32,040 nucleotides of DNA from an uncultured Balneolaceae bacterium. Lineage in GTDB: Bacteria; Bacteroidota; Rhodothermia; Balneolales; Balneolaceae. Position numbers and translations under genes: made by a program. The notes beneath the pieces were generated by a model. The model saw only the letters and a list, made by a program, of their open reading frames with translations. It made no database searches and had not been told where the DNA came from. How positions within the stretch are numbered: the stretch's first letter is position 1; every line of letters starts with the position of its first letter. The DNA lies in NCBI GenBank assembly GCA_937125285.1, contig CAKZLH010000377.1, forward strand, positions 1 to 32,040, in the 5' to 3' direction. Below are positions 19,760-27,563 of this stretch, piece after piece.

Positions 19760-20776
19760 ATGACCACTGAAGAATGGGCTGAACTCATACAATCCGGCGA
19801 CCGAAGAAGTTTATCCCGCGCCATTACACTTCTAGAAAGTAGAAAAGAAGAAGACCGTAAACAGTCATCACTTTTGATGAGTCATGTATTAGGTGTACGT
19901 AGAGGAAGCCAACACGCTTCTCGACCTTTTGGCGCAATGGCAACCAATCACGAGGCGCTTCGAATAGGGATCTCTGGAGCTCCAGGCGTAGGAAAAAGTA
20001 CCTATATAGAAGCATTAGGCATGTATTTACTATCGTTAGGCCATAAGGTAGCCGTGCTCGCTATTGATCCAAGCAGCAACATAAGTGGTGGATCTATTTT
20101 GGGCGATAAAACTCGAATGGAACGTCTTTCAGTTGAAAAAAACGCCTTCATTCGCCCATCCCCCACTGGAAAAACGCTAGGAGGCGTGACACATACCACC
20201 CAATCGGCCATTGCCCTATGCGAATGGGCAGGCTACTCAGTAGTTCTCATCGAAACCGTTGGAGTTGGTCAGAATGAGGGCGCTGTAGCAAATATGGTGG
20301 ACTGTTTTGTTTTGCTTAATCAACCTGGTAGTGGTGATGAACTTCAGGGTATAAAGAAGGGAATACTAGAATATGCCGATATTTTATTGGTCAACAAGCA
20401 CGATGGAAAAACTAAAGAACTGGCCGAACACACCCTAGCTCATTTACAATCAGCTTCACACCTATATAGGCATGAACTAAAGGATTATTCGGCACCATGC
20501 ATCTTGGTTAGCGCTTTCGAGTCTAAAGGTATTGAAGAAAGTTGGAATCAAATCCTTGGGTTTATCGATCATTCAAAAAAATTAGGTTTTTGGAAAAAAC
20601 GCAGAAATGAGCAAATCATTCGATGGTTTAAACAGTTAGCTGAACATTATTGGGTTCATCAACTTTGGCAAAATCCAAACAACATAGCTAAGCTCTCCTC
20701 GCTCGAAAATAAGCTACGATCGGAAAAAATAAATGTAATTGAAGCGGTGGATGCTTTTTTACCTCCTTGGTCGTAA
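19760..20776 (+). CDS. meaB: Methylmalonyl-CoA mutase-associated GTPase MeaB
   Basis: A G3E-family P-loop GTPase that gates cobalamin loading and protects the mutase from inactivation. Walker A is GISGAPGVGKSTYIEALG; the switch region includes AIDPSSNISGGSILGDKTRM; Walker B/G3 is VVLIETVGVGQNE; the base-recognition motif is LLVNKHDG. The ATG at 19760, with CAGG nine bases upstream, gives 338 residues. A TTG at 19751 overlapping the mutase stop would add three residues and cannot be excluded. The near-overlap with the mutase gene implies co-translation. Confidence 0.94.
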   Translation: MTTEEWAELIQSGDRRSLSRAITLLESRKEEDRKQSSLLMSHVLGVRRGSQHASRPFGAMATNHEALRIGISGAPGVGKSTYIEALGMYLLSLGHKVAVLAIDPSSNISGGSILGDKTRMERLSVEKNAFIRPSPTGKTLGGVTHTTQSAIALCEWAGYSVVLIETVGVGQNEGAVANMVDCFVLLNQPGSGDELQGIKKGILEYADILLVNKHDGKTKELAEHTLAHLQSASHLYRHELKDYSAPCILVSAFESKGIEESWNQILGFIDHSKKLGFWKKRRNEQIIRWFKQLAEHYWVHQLWQNPNNIAKLSSLENKLRSEKINVIEAVDAFLPPWS

Positions 20777-20800
20777 GCCGTAATAAATCCTTGAAAATAA

Positions 20801-20812
20801 GGTGTTAACACC
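20801..20812. promoter_or_regulatory. Perfect 12-bp palindrome upstream of acyl-CoA dehydrogenase
   Basis: GGTGTTAACACC is an exact palindrome, 100 bases before the dehydrogenase start. A TATTTTTG at 20844-20851 fits the Bacteroidota -7 consensus TAnnTTTG, but I see no -33 element at the right distance. Could be an operator for a dimeric repressor of fatty-acid or propionate genes; unproven. Confidence 0.3.
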
Positions 20813-20912
20813 ATAGGATGGTACCGGGAATTGCAGTGTAAATTATTTTTGTAAAATATTGTCTGATGTTAGTAAAAAAGCGCTTACAATAGTATATTTC
20901 TCTTAATCAAAT

Positions 20913-22076
20913 ATGCCAACATCTTCCTCACATATCACCCATCCAGACTTACTGGGTTCCGACGAAAAACTACTTAGGGATTCTGCTAAAGATTTTGCTC
21001 GACAAATTATTGCTCCTAAAGTTGCTCAAATGGATTCGAATGCTCAACTAGACGAGCATATCCTTCAAGATTTATTTGAAATGGGTTTTATGGGTATAGA
21101 TATACCTGTTGAATATGGAGGAGCGGGCGGTAATTTTATGATGTCCATCTTGGCCATTGAACAAATCTCTCAGGTGGACCCTGCTGTTGGAGTGGTAGTA
21201 GATGTGCAAAACACCTTGGTAAATGACGCCATTCACAGCTATGGTACGGAAGATCAGAAGAATTACTATCTACCCCAGTTATGTGCTAACAGTCTAGGCG
21301 CCTATGCACTCTCCGAGGCTCAGGCGGGAAGTGATGCCTTTGCACTTAGCACAACGGCTCAAGAGTTTGATGATCATTTCGTATTGAACGGCTCTAAGCT
21401 TTGGATAACAAATGCTTTAGAAGCTACTTATTTTATTGTGTTTGCCAATGCTGAACCAACAGAAGGCTACAAGGGCATTACGGCTTTTATCGTAGAACGA
21501 GATAATCCAGGTCTAAGCATTGGAAAAAAAGAAAACAAATTAGGAATTCGAGCAAGCTCCACCTGTGAAATTCATTTGGAAGACTGTATAATCCCAAAAG
21601 ATGCTTTGTTGGGTGCTATTGGACAAGGGTATCAGATAGCTATTAACACATTAAATGTAGGTCGTATAGGAATTGGTGCTCAAATGGTAGGCTTAGCTCA
21701 AGGAGCCTTTGATGCTACCCTAGCTTACATTGAAGAGCGAAAACAATTTGGACGAGCCATTAGTGATTTTCAAGCCGTGCGGTTCGAGCTTGCGCGTATG
21801 GCTACAGAAATAGAAACAGCTCGATTGTTGGTCTATTCCGCTGCCAACCTAAAATCACATAACAAACCATTTTTAAAACAGGCCGCAATGGCCAAATTCC
21901 ATGCCTCTGAGGTAGCTGAGAGAGTTAGCTCAAAAGCTATCGATTTATTTGGTGGCAATGGCTATATAAAAGACTACCCCGTTGAAAAGTTTTTCCGAGA
22001 CGCAAAAATTGGAAAAATATATGAGGGTACAACGAACATGCAGCTGAGCACAATAGCGAAGCTGCTACTTCGATGA
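20913..22076 (+). CDS. Acyl-CoA dehydrogenase (short/branched-chain type)
   Basis: A 387-residue flavoprotein that introduces the alpha,beta double bond in acyl-CoA and passes electrons to ETF. Signatures are AYALSEAQAGSDAFAL (FAD and substrate loop), LNGSKLWITNA, RIGIGAQMVGLAQGAFD, the FGGNGYIKDYPVEKFFRDAKI block, and the catalytic-base motif IYEGTTNMQ with Glu371 in the position used by short- and medium-chain enzymes. Its place after methylmalonyl-CoA mutase and MeaB suggests branched-chain or short-chain acyl-CoA oxidation feeding propionyl-CoA. The exact chain-length preference cannot be read. A strong terminator follows. Confidence 0.94.
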   Translation: MPTSSSHITHPDLLGSDEKLLRDSAKDFARQIIAPKVAQMDSNAQLDEHILQDLFEMGFMGIDIPVEYGGAGGNFMMSILAIEQISQVDPAVGVVVDVQNTLVNDAIHSYGTEDQKNYYLPQLCANSLGAYALSEAQAGSDAFALSTTAQEFDDHFVLNGSKLWITNALEATYFIVFANAEPTEGYKGITAFIVERDNPGLSIGKKENKLGIRASSTCEIHLEDCIIPKDALLGAIGQGYQIAINTLNVGRIGIGAQMVGLAQGAFDATLAYIEERKQFGRAISDFQAVRFELARMATEIETARLLVYSAANLKSHNKPFLKQAAMAKFHASEVAERVSSKAIDLFGGNGYIKDYPVEKFFRDAKIGKIYEGTTNMQLSTIAKLLLR

Positions 22077-22086
22077 GTGAGTGAGG

Positions 22087-22115
22087 AAAGGGGGGCTACG
22101 GTCCCCCTTTTTTTT
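22087..22115 (+). terminator. Rho-independent terminator after acyl-CoA dehydrogenase
   Basis: AAAGGGGGG (22087-22095) pairs with TCCCCCTTT (22102-22110) around a six-base loop, followed by an eight-base T run (22108-22115). G-C core and T tract make this a strong intrinsic terminator, eleven bases after the stop codon. Confidence 0.93.
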
Positions 22116-22249
22116 GTTCGGCATTTGTTCGAATAAAGTCCCATATTGTTCCAACTTTTTTTAGTGAAGGTTTAAAGGAATGATTACTCATGTTTAGTAG
22201 TTTAGTTCCTGACAACATGTTTAAAAGAATAGTACAGTTGTAATAGGCT

Positions 22250-23128
22250 ATGAAGCAGACAAACTCATTAGGATTAGACGACATCAAGAATTTAGCTAAA
22301 GATCAAGAAGCACAGGCAAAGCTTGAACATGCATTTCAGGCTCAAGCCGACGAAATCGCGCAACTAAAGCATCAGCTTAGTCTGCTTGAAAGCGCCATAC
22401 GCAATGACTATGATTCTATCATTATAACAGAATTAGGCTTAGAAAAACCTGGGCCTAAAATAGTTTACACGAATGATGGCTTCACTCGGATGACGGGATA
22501 TACTAAAGAAGAGGTCTTGGGAAAAACGCCACGTATTCTTCAAGGAGAAAAAACCGATCGAGCCATTTTAGATCGCTTGAAAAGAAGACTTATCGAGGGC
22601 CAGGCCTTTTTTGGACATACCATTAATTACCGTAAGGATGGATCAGAGTTCATAAACCAGTGGGACATTCACCCTCTTATGAATGAACAAGGCGAAGTAA
22701 CCCATTGGGTATCCTATCAAAGAGACGTAACAGAGAAAAAAGAAACTGCCAAGGCCATATTTAACACTGATTTTGGTGCATTGCTTAAAAAACGAGAAGA
22801 ATTTATACTTAAGTTCAGCAAGGAAAACGATTCCTTTGTCTGTAAATATGTGAACGATTCTTTTGAAGAGGTTACCGGGATTTCATCTGATCTTGTTTTC
22901 GAGCAAGGCTTAGAACAAATGGTTCATCCCGAAGATGTTTCTATTATTAAAGGTGCCTTAGCTGCCGCTTTAGATGGTAAAACCGTTTCTGAATTAGTGC
23001 GATATACTATCCCTAACACAGATGAGTATCACAGCATCTATCAATCTTTTGCACCAGTAAAGGAAGAGGGTCACTCTAAAATTACAACGATTAAATCGGT
23101 TGGTAAATTAGAGCTTAAAGAAATATAG
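22250..23128 (+). CDS. PAS-PAS sensory protein without recognisable output domain
   Basis: This 292-residue soluble protein begins with a short charged helix (about 10-48). PAS domain 1 (about 50-165) has IVYTNDGFTRMTGYTKEEVLG, GKTPRILQG and YRKDGSEFINQWDIHPLMN. It is followed by a DVTEKKE linker and a weaker PAS domain 2 (about 183-288, with YVNDSFEEVTGIS and HPEDVSII). Domain 1 resembles LOV domains, but the photoactive Cys position is proline (P94 in GKTPRILQ), so blue-light adduct chemistry is not expected. No kinase, GGDEF, HTH or other effector follows, so signalling would need a partner. Its stop is 12 bases before the sufE start, suggesting co-transcription. Confidence 0.8.
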   Translation: MKQTNSLGLDDIKNLAKDQEAQAKLEHAFQAQADEIAQLKHQLSLLESAIRNDYDSIIITELGLEKPGPKIVYTNDGFTRMTGYTKEEVLGKTPRILQGEKTDRAILDRLKRRLIEGQAFFGHTINYRKDGSEFINQWDIHPLMNEQGEVTHWVSYQRDVTEKKETAKAIFNTDFGALLKKREEFILKFSKENDSFVCKYVNDSFEEVTGISSDLVFEQGLEQMVHPEDVSIIKGALAAALDGKTVSELVRYTIPNTDEYHSIYQSFAPVKEEGHSKITTIKSVGKLELKEI

Positions 23129-23140
23129 GTTTGGGTAGTA

Positions 23141-23584
23141 ATGGGGGGCGATGATATTTTAGATATCGAACAGCGTCAAGATCGAATCATACGAGAGTTC
23201 AAGGTATTCGATGATTGGATGGATAAATACAAACATATTATTCAATTGGGAACTCAGCTAAAACCCCTGAGCCCCGAAAACAAGAATGACTCAAATCTTG
23301 TAAAAGGCTGTCAAAGTCAAGTATGGTTAGTTGCCAGCTATGACCATGGACAAGTTAAATTCGAAGCGGATAGTGATGCTGCTATCACCAAAGGTCTGGT
23401 GGCCTTAGTAGTTCGCCTTTACACAAATCAAAGCCCAGAACAAATCTTAAAAACACAACCACGGTTTATACATGAAATAGGAATGACCGAACACCTTTCT
23501 CCGACAAGAGCTAATGGGCTAGCATCCATGGTAAAGCAAATGAAAATTTATGCCATGGCTTTTGCTTCAAAGCATACTAATTAA
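23141..23584 (+). CDS. sufE: SufE family cysteine desulfurase sulfur acceptor
   Basis: SufE receives persulfide sulfur from the desulfurase SufS and passes it to the SufBCD scaffold during iron-sulfur cluster assembly. The 147-residue protein has the acceptor motif KGCQSQVWLVA with C57, the earlier LSPENKNDSNLVKGC region and the C-terminal HLSPTRANGLASMVKQMK helix. No sufB, C, D or S gene is in the window, so it is a stand-alone copy placed behind a PAS protein. The 252-base gap that follows carries AT-rich dyads and then the motor operon. Confidence 0.93.
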   Translation: MGGDDILDIEQRQDRIIREFKVFDDWMDKYKHIIQLGTQLKPLSPENKNDSNLVKGCQSQVWLVASYDHGQVKFEADSDAAITKGLVALVVRLYTNQSPEQILKTQPRFIHEIGMTEHLSPTRANGLASMVKQMKIYAMAFASKHTN

Positions 23585-23684
23585 GCCAGCACCATAATAA
23601 GTATAATTACGTATCCTAAAATGTGGATAAGTCGAGCTATTAGCTACAGCCTAAGTGAGCTAACCTGTCTAAACAGTTAATTAT

Positions 23685-23724
23685 CAATATTTTTCAAGAA
23701 TATTGTCATAAATAGAATATTCTA
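23685..23724. promoter_or_regulatory. AT-rich dyads upstream of the motor operon
   Basis: CAATATT (23685-23691) and AATATTG (23699-23705) form an exact inverted repeat with a 7-base spacer. TAGAATATTCTA (23713-23724) is a perfect 12-base palindrome eight bases further on. AATATT thus appears three times within 40 bases, 112 bases before the first motor gene. The arrangement resembles a repressor or activator binding region, but AT-rich DNA makes such dyads by chance more often. Confidence 0.35.
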
Positions 23725-23836
23725 CTTATTTTTACCCCGAATGTGGAAAACTCATATATTTTTCGCATACTTATACAACTGATTAAATTCATCTACATTT
23801 AGGCTTAAATAAAAAACCTTCTACGGGGGTTAAATC

Positions 23837-25762
23837 ATGGCAGGAAACCTTAAAATTCTTGCTCTTACGGGCATAATTGCGCTTCAGAGTATGATAGTGT
23901 CGGGTCAAATAATACCCGGACAGACTTCGTCTGCAGATGTTCAAGAGGAAGCGGCAAAATACGAACGTTACTATGAAGTAGTCTTAGATAATGCGCTCTC
24001 AGATTACTATCGTGAAGGCACATTTATTGTAGATGTAAAAGCTACTCTAGAGCGAATCTTAGTTCCGAAAGGGTACCAAGTGGTTCAACCCGAAGAAGAA
24101 GTTAAGATCGAAAATTTACCTGGACTACCATTCATTCCCCCAAATCTGCAAAAAAATAGACCCACGGGACAAGATAGTATCAAAGCTTCTGGTTTTGATG
24201 CTCGATTTCGGCTAGTTAGACTGAATATTAAGGTATTGGTTGATACATCATACAGTGATGAGGACGTAGATTTCGTAGAAGAAGCGGCCTCACTAATAGC
24301 GAATGCAGATGAATTTAGGGGTGACATTGTATCGGTTAGCAAAAAAGTCTTCCCTAGAAACAGTCGAGCTATCGAACAAGACATAAAAAAGCCGACGGCA
24401 CCAAGTCCTATGCAGCTCTTGGATAGTACAATGGCTGCCCAAGAAAGTACACTTAATGATGATGATGATGATGAGGAATTAGAAGAGCCTGAAATTGTTC
24501 CAGCAGTTCCTGATACTGTCATTCAAACGGTGATGGCAGAACCTGAGAAAAAAATGTTCTTAGGCATTGATTGGAACAACCCACAGCATTTGTTATTCGT
24601 AATTATTGGTCTTGGAGTATTATTTTTGGCAGCTCTACTTTTTGCTCTACTTCGTAAGCCTAAGAAAAATGAAAGTCTACCTGGCATGTATCCACCCGGC
24701 TATGAAGGAAGCAACATGCCACATATGCCTATGCAAGCAATGGCAAAGCAACCAGAAACGCCAAAAGGACCTAGCGCAAAAGAGTTAGCCATCTTTGAGG
24801 AGAACAAAACCTTTATTGCCAACAATTGTATTAGTAAACCTCAGGTCGTTGCCAATGTAGTGAACAAATGGATTGAGGAAGACGAAGAGCAGGGCGTGGT
24901 TAAAGCAGTACGCAGTTTCGTGAGTGTAGATGATAAATTACTGCATATTTTAAAACCTCATATGAAGTCCAGCACCTTTGAAATGGTGAACTATGGCTTG
25001 GATAATGCAGAGAGTATTCCTTTAGAAGAGCGCATTGAAGAAGTTGAGAATTTCCGCAAGAGTATAACTCAATACAAAGCACCAGAATCAGGTGAAGGTA
25101 GTGGCTCTAGTTTATTTGACTTTGTTGATCAGTTGACCGATCAACAACTTCTGCATTTAATGAAAGACGAATCTGATGAAATGGTATCCATATTATTGGC
25201 TCAAATAGCCGGTGAACGAGCTGGGGTCATTCTTCAGAAAATGGATGATGAAAAACGCATTTCTATTCTACTGAAAATGGGTAAAATTAATAGCATTCCT
25301 ATTTCAGTGTACAAAAAAGTGGCCTCGCATTTCTCGAACAAGGCTCTTGCCGTATCCGATATGAAATATGTGGCAGCAGATGGTATAGAATCTATACTTA
25401 ATACTATTGAAACTATGCCTCTATCCGATCAGGATGCATACGTTCGATCTATTGCTGAAAAAGATCTCGAATTGGCCAAGAAAATTCGAAGATTCTTTAT
25501 TGGCTTTGACGATCTTCCAAAAGTTAAGAATGAGTTTGTTCAATCGGCTCTTGATGAAATTCCTACTGAAACACTCATTTTAGCATTGCGAACTGCGCCT
25601 GCAGCCGTGCGTGAAAAAATATTAAAAGTACGACCTAAACGTGAGCAGCAGCTAATTCTATCTGAAGTAGACAACCCATCGGACGCTACGAAAGCAGACA
25701 TTGAAGATGCTCAAAAAGCTGTATTGTATGCGGTCCGTCGTAAAATGAAAACCGAAGCCTAG
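23837..25762 (+). CDS. FliF-FliG-like fusion: membrane-anchored rotor protein
   Basis: This 641-residue protein combines two flagellar rotor parts. Residues 1-24 are a signal peptide. Periplasmic residues about 40-173 resemble the FliF/YscJ C-terminal domain: YYEVVLDNALSDYY, then RLNIKVLVDTSYSDEDV and RGDIVSVSKKVFP. An acidic linker (about 207-220) leads to a transmembrane helix (251-272). The cytoplasmic part has a FliF-tail/FliG-N-like segment (PQVVANVVNKWIEED, about 335-349), a FliG middle domain (about 425-490) and a FliG C-terminal domain (about 515-641) with DLELAKKIRRFF, IGFDDLPKV and LILALRTAPAAVREKIL. Aligned by eye to E. coli FliG, torque residues K264, R281 and D289 correspond to R585, R602 and E610. 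FliF RBM1 and RBM2 are absent. First gene of an operon with motA and motB; probably forms an inner-membrane rotor ring. Confidence 0.82.
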   Translation: MAGNLKILALTGIIALQSMIVSGQIIPGQTSSADVQEEAAKYERYYEVVLDNALSDYYREGTFIVDVKATLERILVPKGYQVVQPEEEVKIENLPGLPFIPPNLQKNRPTGQDSIKASGFDARFRLVRLNIKVLVDTSYSDEDVDFVEEAASLIANADEFRGDIVSVSKKVFPRNSRAIEQDIKKPTAPSPMQLLDSTMAAQESTLNDDDDDEELEEPEIVPAVPDTVIQTVMAEPEKKMFLGIDWNNPQHLLFVIIGLGVLFLAALLFALLRKPKKNESLPGMYPPGYEGSNMPHMPMQAMAKQPETPKGPSAKELAIFEENKTFIANNCISKPQVVANVVNKWIEEDEEQGVVKAVRSFVSVDDKLLHILKPHMKSSTFEMVNYGLDNAESIPLEERIEEVENFRKSITQYKAPESGEGSGSSLFDFVDQLTDQQLLHLMKDESDEMVSILLAQIAGERAGVILQKMDDEKRISILLKMGKINSIPISVYKKVASHFSNKALAVSDMKYVAADGIESILNTIETMPLSDQDAYVRSIAEKDLELAKKIRRFFIGFDDLPKVKNEFVQSALDEIPTETLILALRTAPAAVREKILKVRPKREQQLILSEVDNPSDATKADIEDAQKAVLYAVRRKMKTEA

Positions 25763-25765
25763 GAA

Positions 25766-26956
25766 ATGAAACGTACGCTCACTTTTTTACTTCTTTACTT
25801 GCTAGGTGGTTGGGGCTTCTCGAATGATGCCACTGCGCAATTATTCACTCATGACCAGGGAGATCCCTATATGGTCGAGAAAATTCAGGAACAATTGAAT
25901 CCTGAGTTAGGTGATTTCCCAGTATCAGTGCGCCGAGTAGCTATCTATAAAATCAACTATTCGGCTTTACGATTTACCAATGAAGAAATTGAGTACATTC
26001 GAGCCGAGATGGAATATTCTCTGCGCCAATTTGCAGGCCTAACGGTGCTTTCTCCTCCAGAATTAGAGCCCAATGATAAGCTCAAAATTGTAGGTAATGA
26101 TTCTACTTTGCAAATCTTAAATATGCAGGGACGTTCTCTTGCCGATGTCTCTCCAGAAATGTTGGAAGAAATTGCTTACAAATATGGTGTACAAGGTCTG
26201 GTTGAACTAAGCCTACAACGACGAGAACCCGAAGGCCTAGTGATTGGGATTCGGGTAATGAATCCGCAGTCCAGAGAAGTGGTATGGAGTAAATCATTTA
26301 TTTCAAATCCCCCGGTTGTATTACCTACACTAGATCAAGGCTCTCAGTATTTGCTAACTTTTGGGGTAACTTCCAGAGGATCCGATAGTTGGTATCGTAA
26401 TCAATATGCAAATACCTCTGGTGCACAAATTGATACTACCGGAGCAGGAGCGGGTGCTGGCGCTGGAGTAGATAGCACAGGTAACGGAAGTAATTTCGTT
26501 CATCAAGCCGATACCTTGTTACGACAGGCTTTAACAGATTTTAGTGTAACCTTCTCTTATCGACAACCTTTAGATCTTAGAAATAGTGCTTATATCGGTT
26601 TCACCGCCGGTTATCATGTATTACGTTCCACCAACAGAGATGTAACTCTATTCGATATGTCTCTATTCGACGTTGGTTTAGTCTATTATCAAGCAATTTC
26701 TGAAAAAGTGCCCGATATCGATGAGTATCGAGTGGTATTTTATTCACGCGCCAATGTTCAATTTCCTCTAGGAAATAACCGCCAAGGTGAAGTCTTCATG
26801 CTTGAACCTGGGCTTCAGTTTCATCTGAGTAAGAACATTGGATTATCCGTATTTGGCAATTTGATGCTGGCCGGAGACACTATAAAACTGTCTAACAAAG
26901 ATCGTTTAACCTACAACAAATCAGGATTTGGATTCCATGCGGTTATCAGATTCTAA
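25766..26956 (+). CDS. Outer-membrane CsgG/FlgO-like protein with putative beta-barrel C-terminus
   Basis: A 396-residue exported protein with a signal peptide at 1-25 (cleavage after NDATA). Residues about 56-180 have the alternating strand-helix pattern of CsgG/LpoB/FlgO-type periplasmic domains: VRRVAIYKINY, EMEYSLRQFAGLTVLSPPEL, YKYGVQGLVELSLQR and IGIRVMNPQSREVVWSKSF. A low-complexity GAGAGAGAG linker (about 227-235) precedes about 140 residues rich in aromatic, strand-like segments ending HAVIRF, a terminal Phe typical of outer-membrane barrels. It begins three bases after the FliF-FliG gene and overlaps the next gene, so it is a component of the same machine. I suggest an outer-membrane ring or anchor. 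Domain assignment is from pattern, not a search. Confidence 0.6.
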   Translation: MKRTLTFLLLYLLGGWGFSNDATAQLFTHDQGDPYMVEKIQEQLNPELGDFPVSVRRVAIYKINYSALRFTNEEIEYIRAEMEYSLRQFAGLTVLSPPELEPNDKLKIVGNDSTLQILNMQGRSLADVSPEMLEEIAYKYGVQGLVELSLQRREPEGLVIGIRVMNPQSREVVWSKSFISNPPVVLPTLDQGSQYLLTFGVTSRGSDSWYRNQYANTSGAQIDTTGAGAGAGAGVDSTGNGSNFVHQADTLLRQALTDFSVTFSYRQPLDLRNSAYIGFTAGYHVLRSTNRDVTLFDMSLFDVGLVYYQAISEKVPDIDEYRVVFYSRANVQFPLGNNRQGEVFMLEPGLQFHLSKNIGLSVFGNLMLAGDTIKLSNKDRLTYNKSGFGFHAVIRF

Positions 26957-27560
26957 CAATTACTATACGTTTGCTTTATTCGCGGCTATCGTGATCAGTC
27001 TAGCATGCGCGACGCCAGAATCGGTTCAGAATACTTCTAACAGTAATCTGAATGACCAAAACAATCGTCGGACGGTCAATACCAATCCTCGAAGTACTTC
27101 AAGCGTGGTGGATGACTCACCTGCAAAGGAAGTCATTACGGTTAATTATTTAAATGAAAGTTCAAATATCCAGATTAAATTGGATCCGTCTAAAGAGCAG
27201 TTCTATTTGGATTTACGAGGTATGCGTCCTGCCGATAAAGACTCTATAGTGGTAGTAGATTCTTCGCTAATACAAACACGTGCACGCGATATTCAAACTT
27301 TGTTATCTAACTATCGCAAAGCTCAGGATTTATTTTATCTAGGAGAATATAAACAGTCCTTAGAATTTATCGACAAAACTCTAGAAATACAGGAAACGGC
27401 CGATGCCTATGCCCTCAAAGGCACCGTATTCTTTATGTTGGAAAATATTACAGCAGCTCGCGCCAATTGGAATCGTGCGGTTCAAATGGATCCAAACATT
27501 CCAATTCCAAGTATACCTGAATTAGAAACTTTAATTCAAGAGATCCGCGGAGGTCAATAA
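26937..27560 (+). CDS. TPR-repeat lipoprotein of the motor operon
   Basis: I chose the ATG at 26937, inside the end of the preceding gene (20-base overlap); an upstream TTG at 26928 would add three residues. The 207-residue product has a signal sequence ending in VISLAC, where C24 is a plausible lipidation site, though the -3 residue (Ser) is atypical. An Asn/Thr/Ser-rich linker follows (about 25-60), then a short beta segment (YLNESSNIQIKLDPSKE). A C-terminal helical part (about 120-195) carries about two TPR-like repeats, LFYLGEYKQSLEFIDKTLEI and AYALKGTVFFMLENITAARA. Such lipoproteins often scaffold envelope machines. It sits between the outer-membrane protein and MotA, so it may bridge the two. 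Confidence 0.7.
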   Translation: MRLSDSNNYYTFALFAAIVISLACATPESVQNTSNSNLNDQNNRRTVNTNPRSTSSVVDDSPAKEVITVNYLNESSNIQIKLDPSKEQFYLDLRGMRPADKDSIVVVDSSLIQTRARDIQTLLSNYRKAQDLFYLGEYKQSLEFIDKTLEIQETADAYALKGTVFFMLENITAARANWNRAVQMDPNIPIPSIPELETLIQEIRGGQ

Positions 27561-27563
27561 ACC

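Noticed and set aside
22397-22750. LOV blue-light photoreceptor
   Set aside because: The position of the flavin-binding Cys is proline (GKTPRILQ), so the photocycle residue is missing.
24085-24522. Serine-rich open frame on the minus strand inside the rotor gene
   Set aside because: It is the complement of the Asp/Glu-rich linker (GAT repeats) of a well-supported gene and has no start signal or family match.
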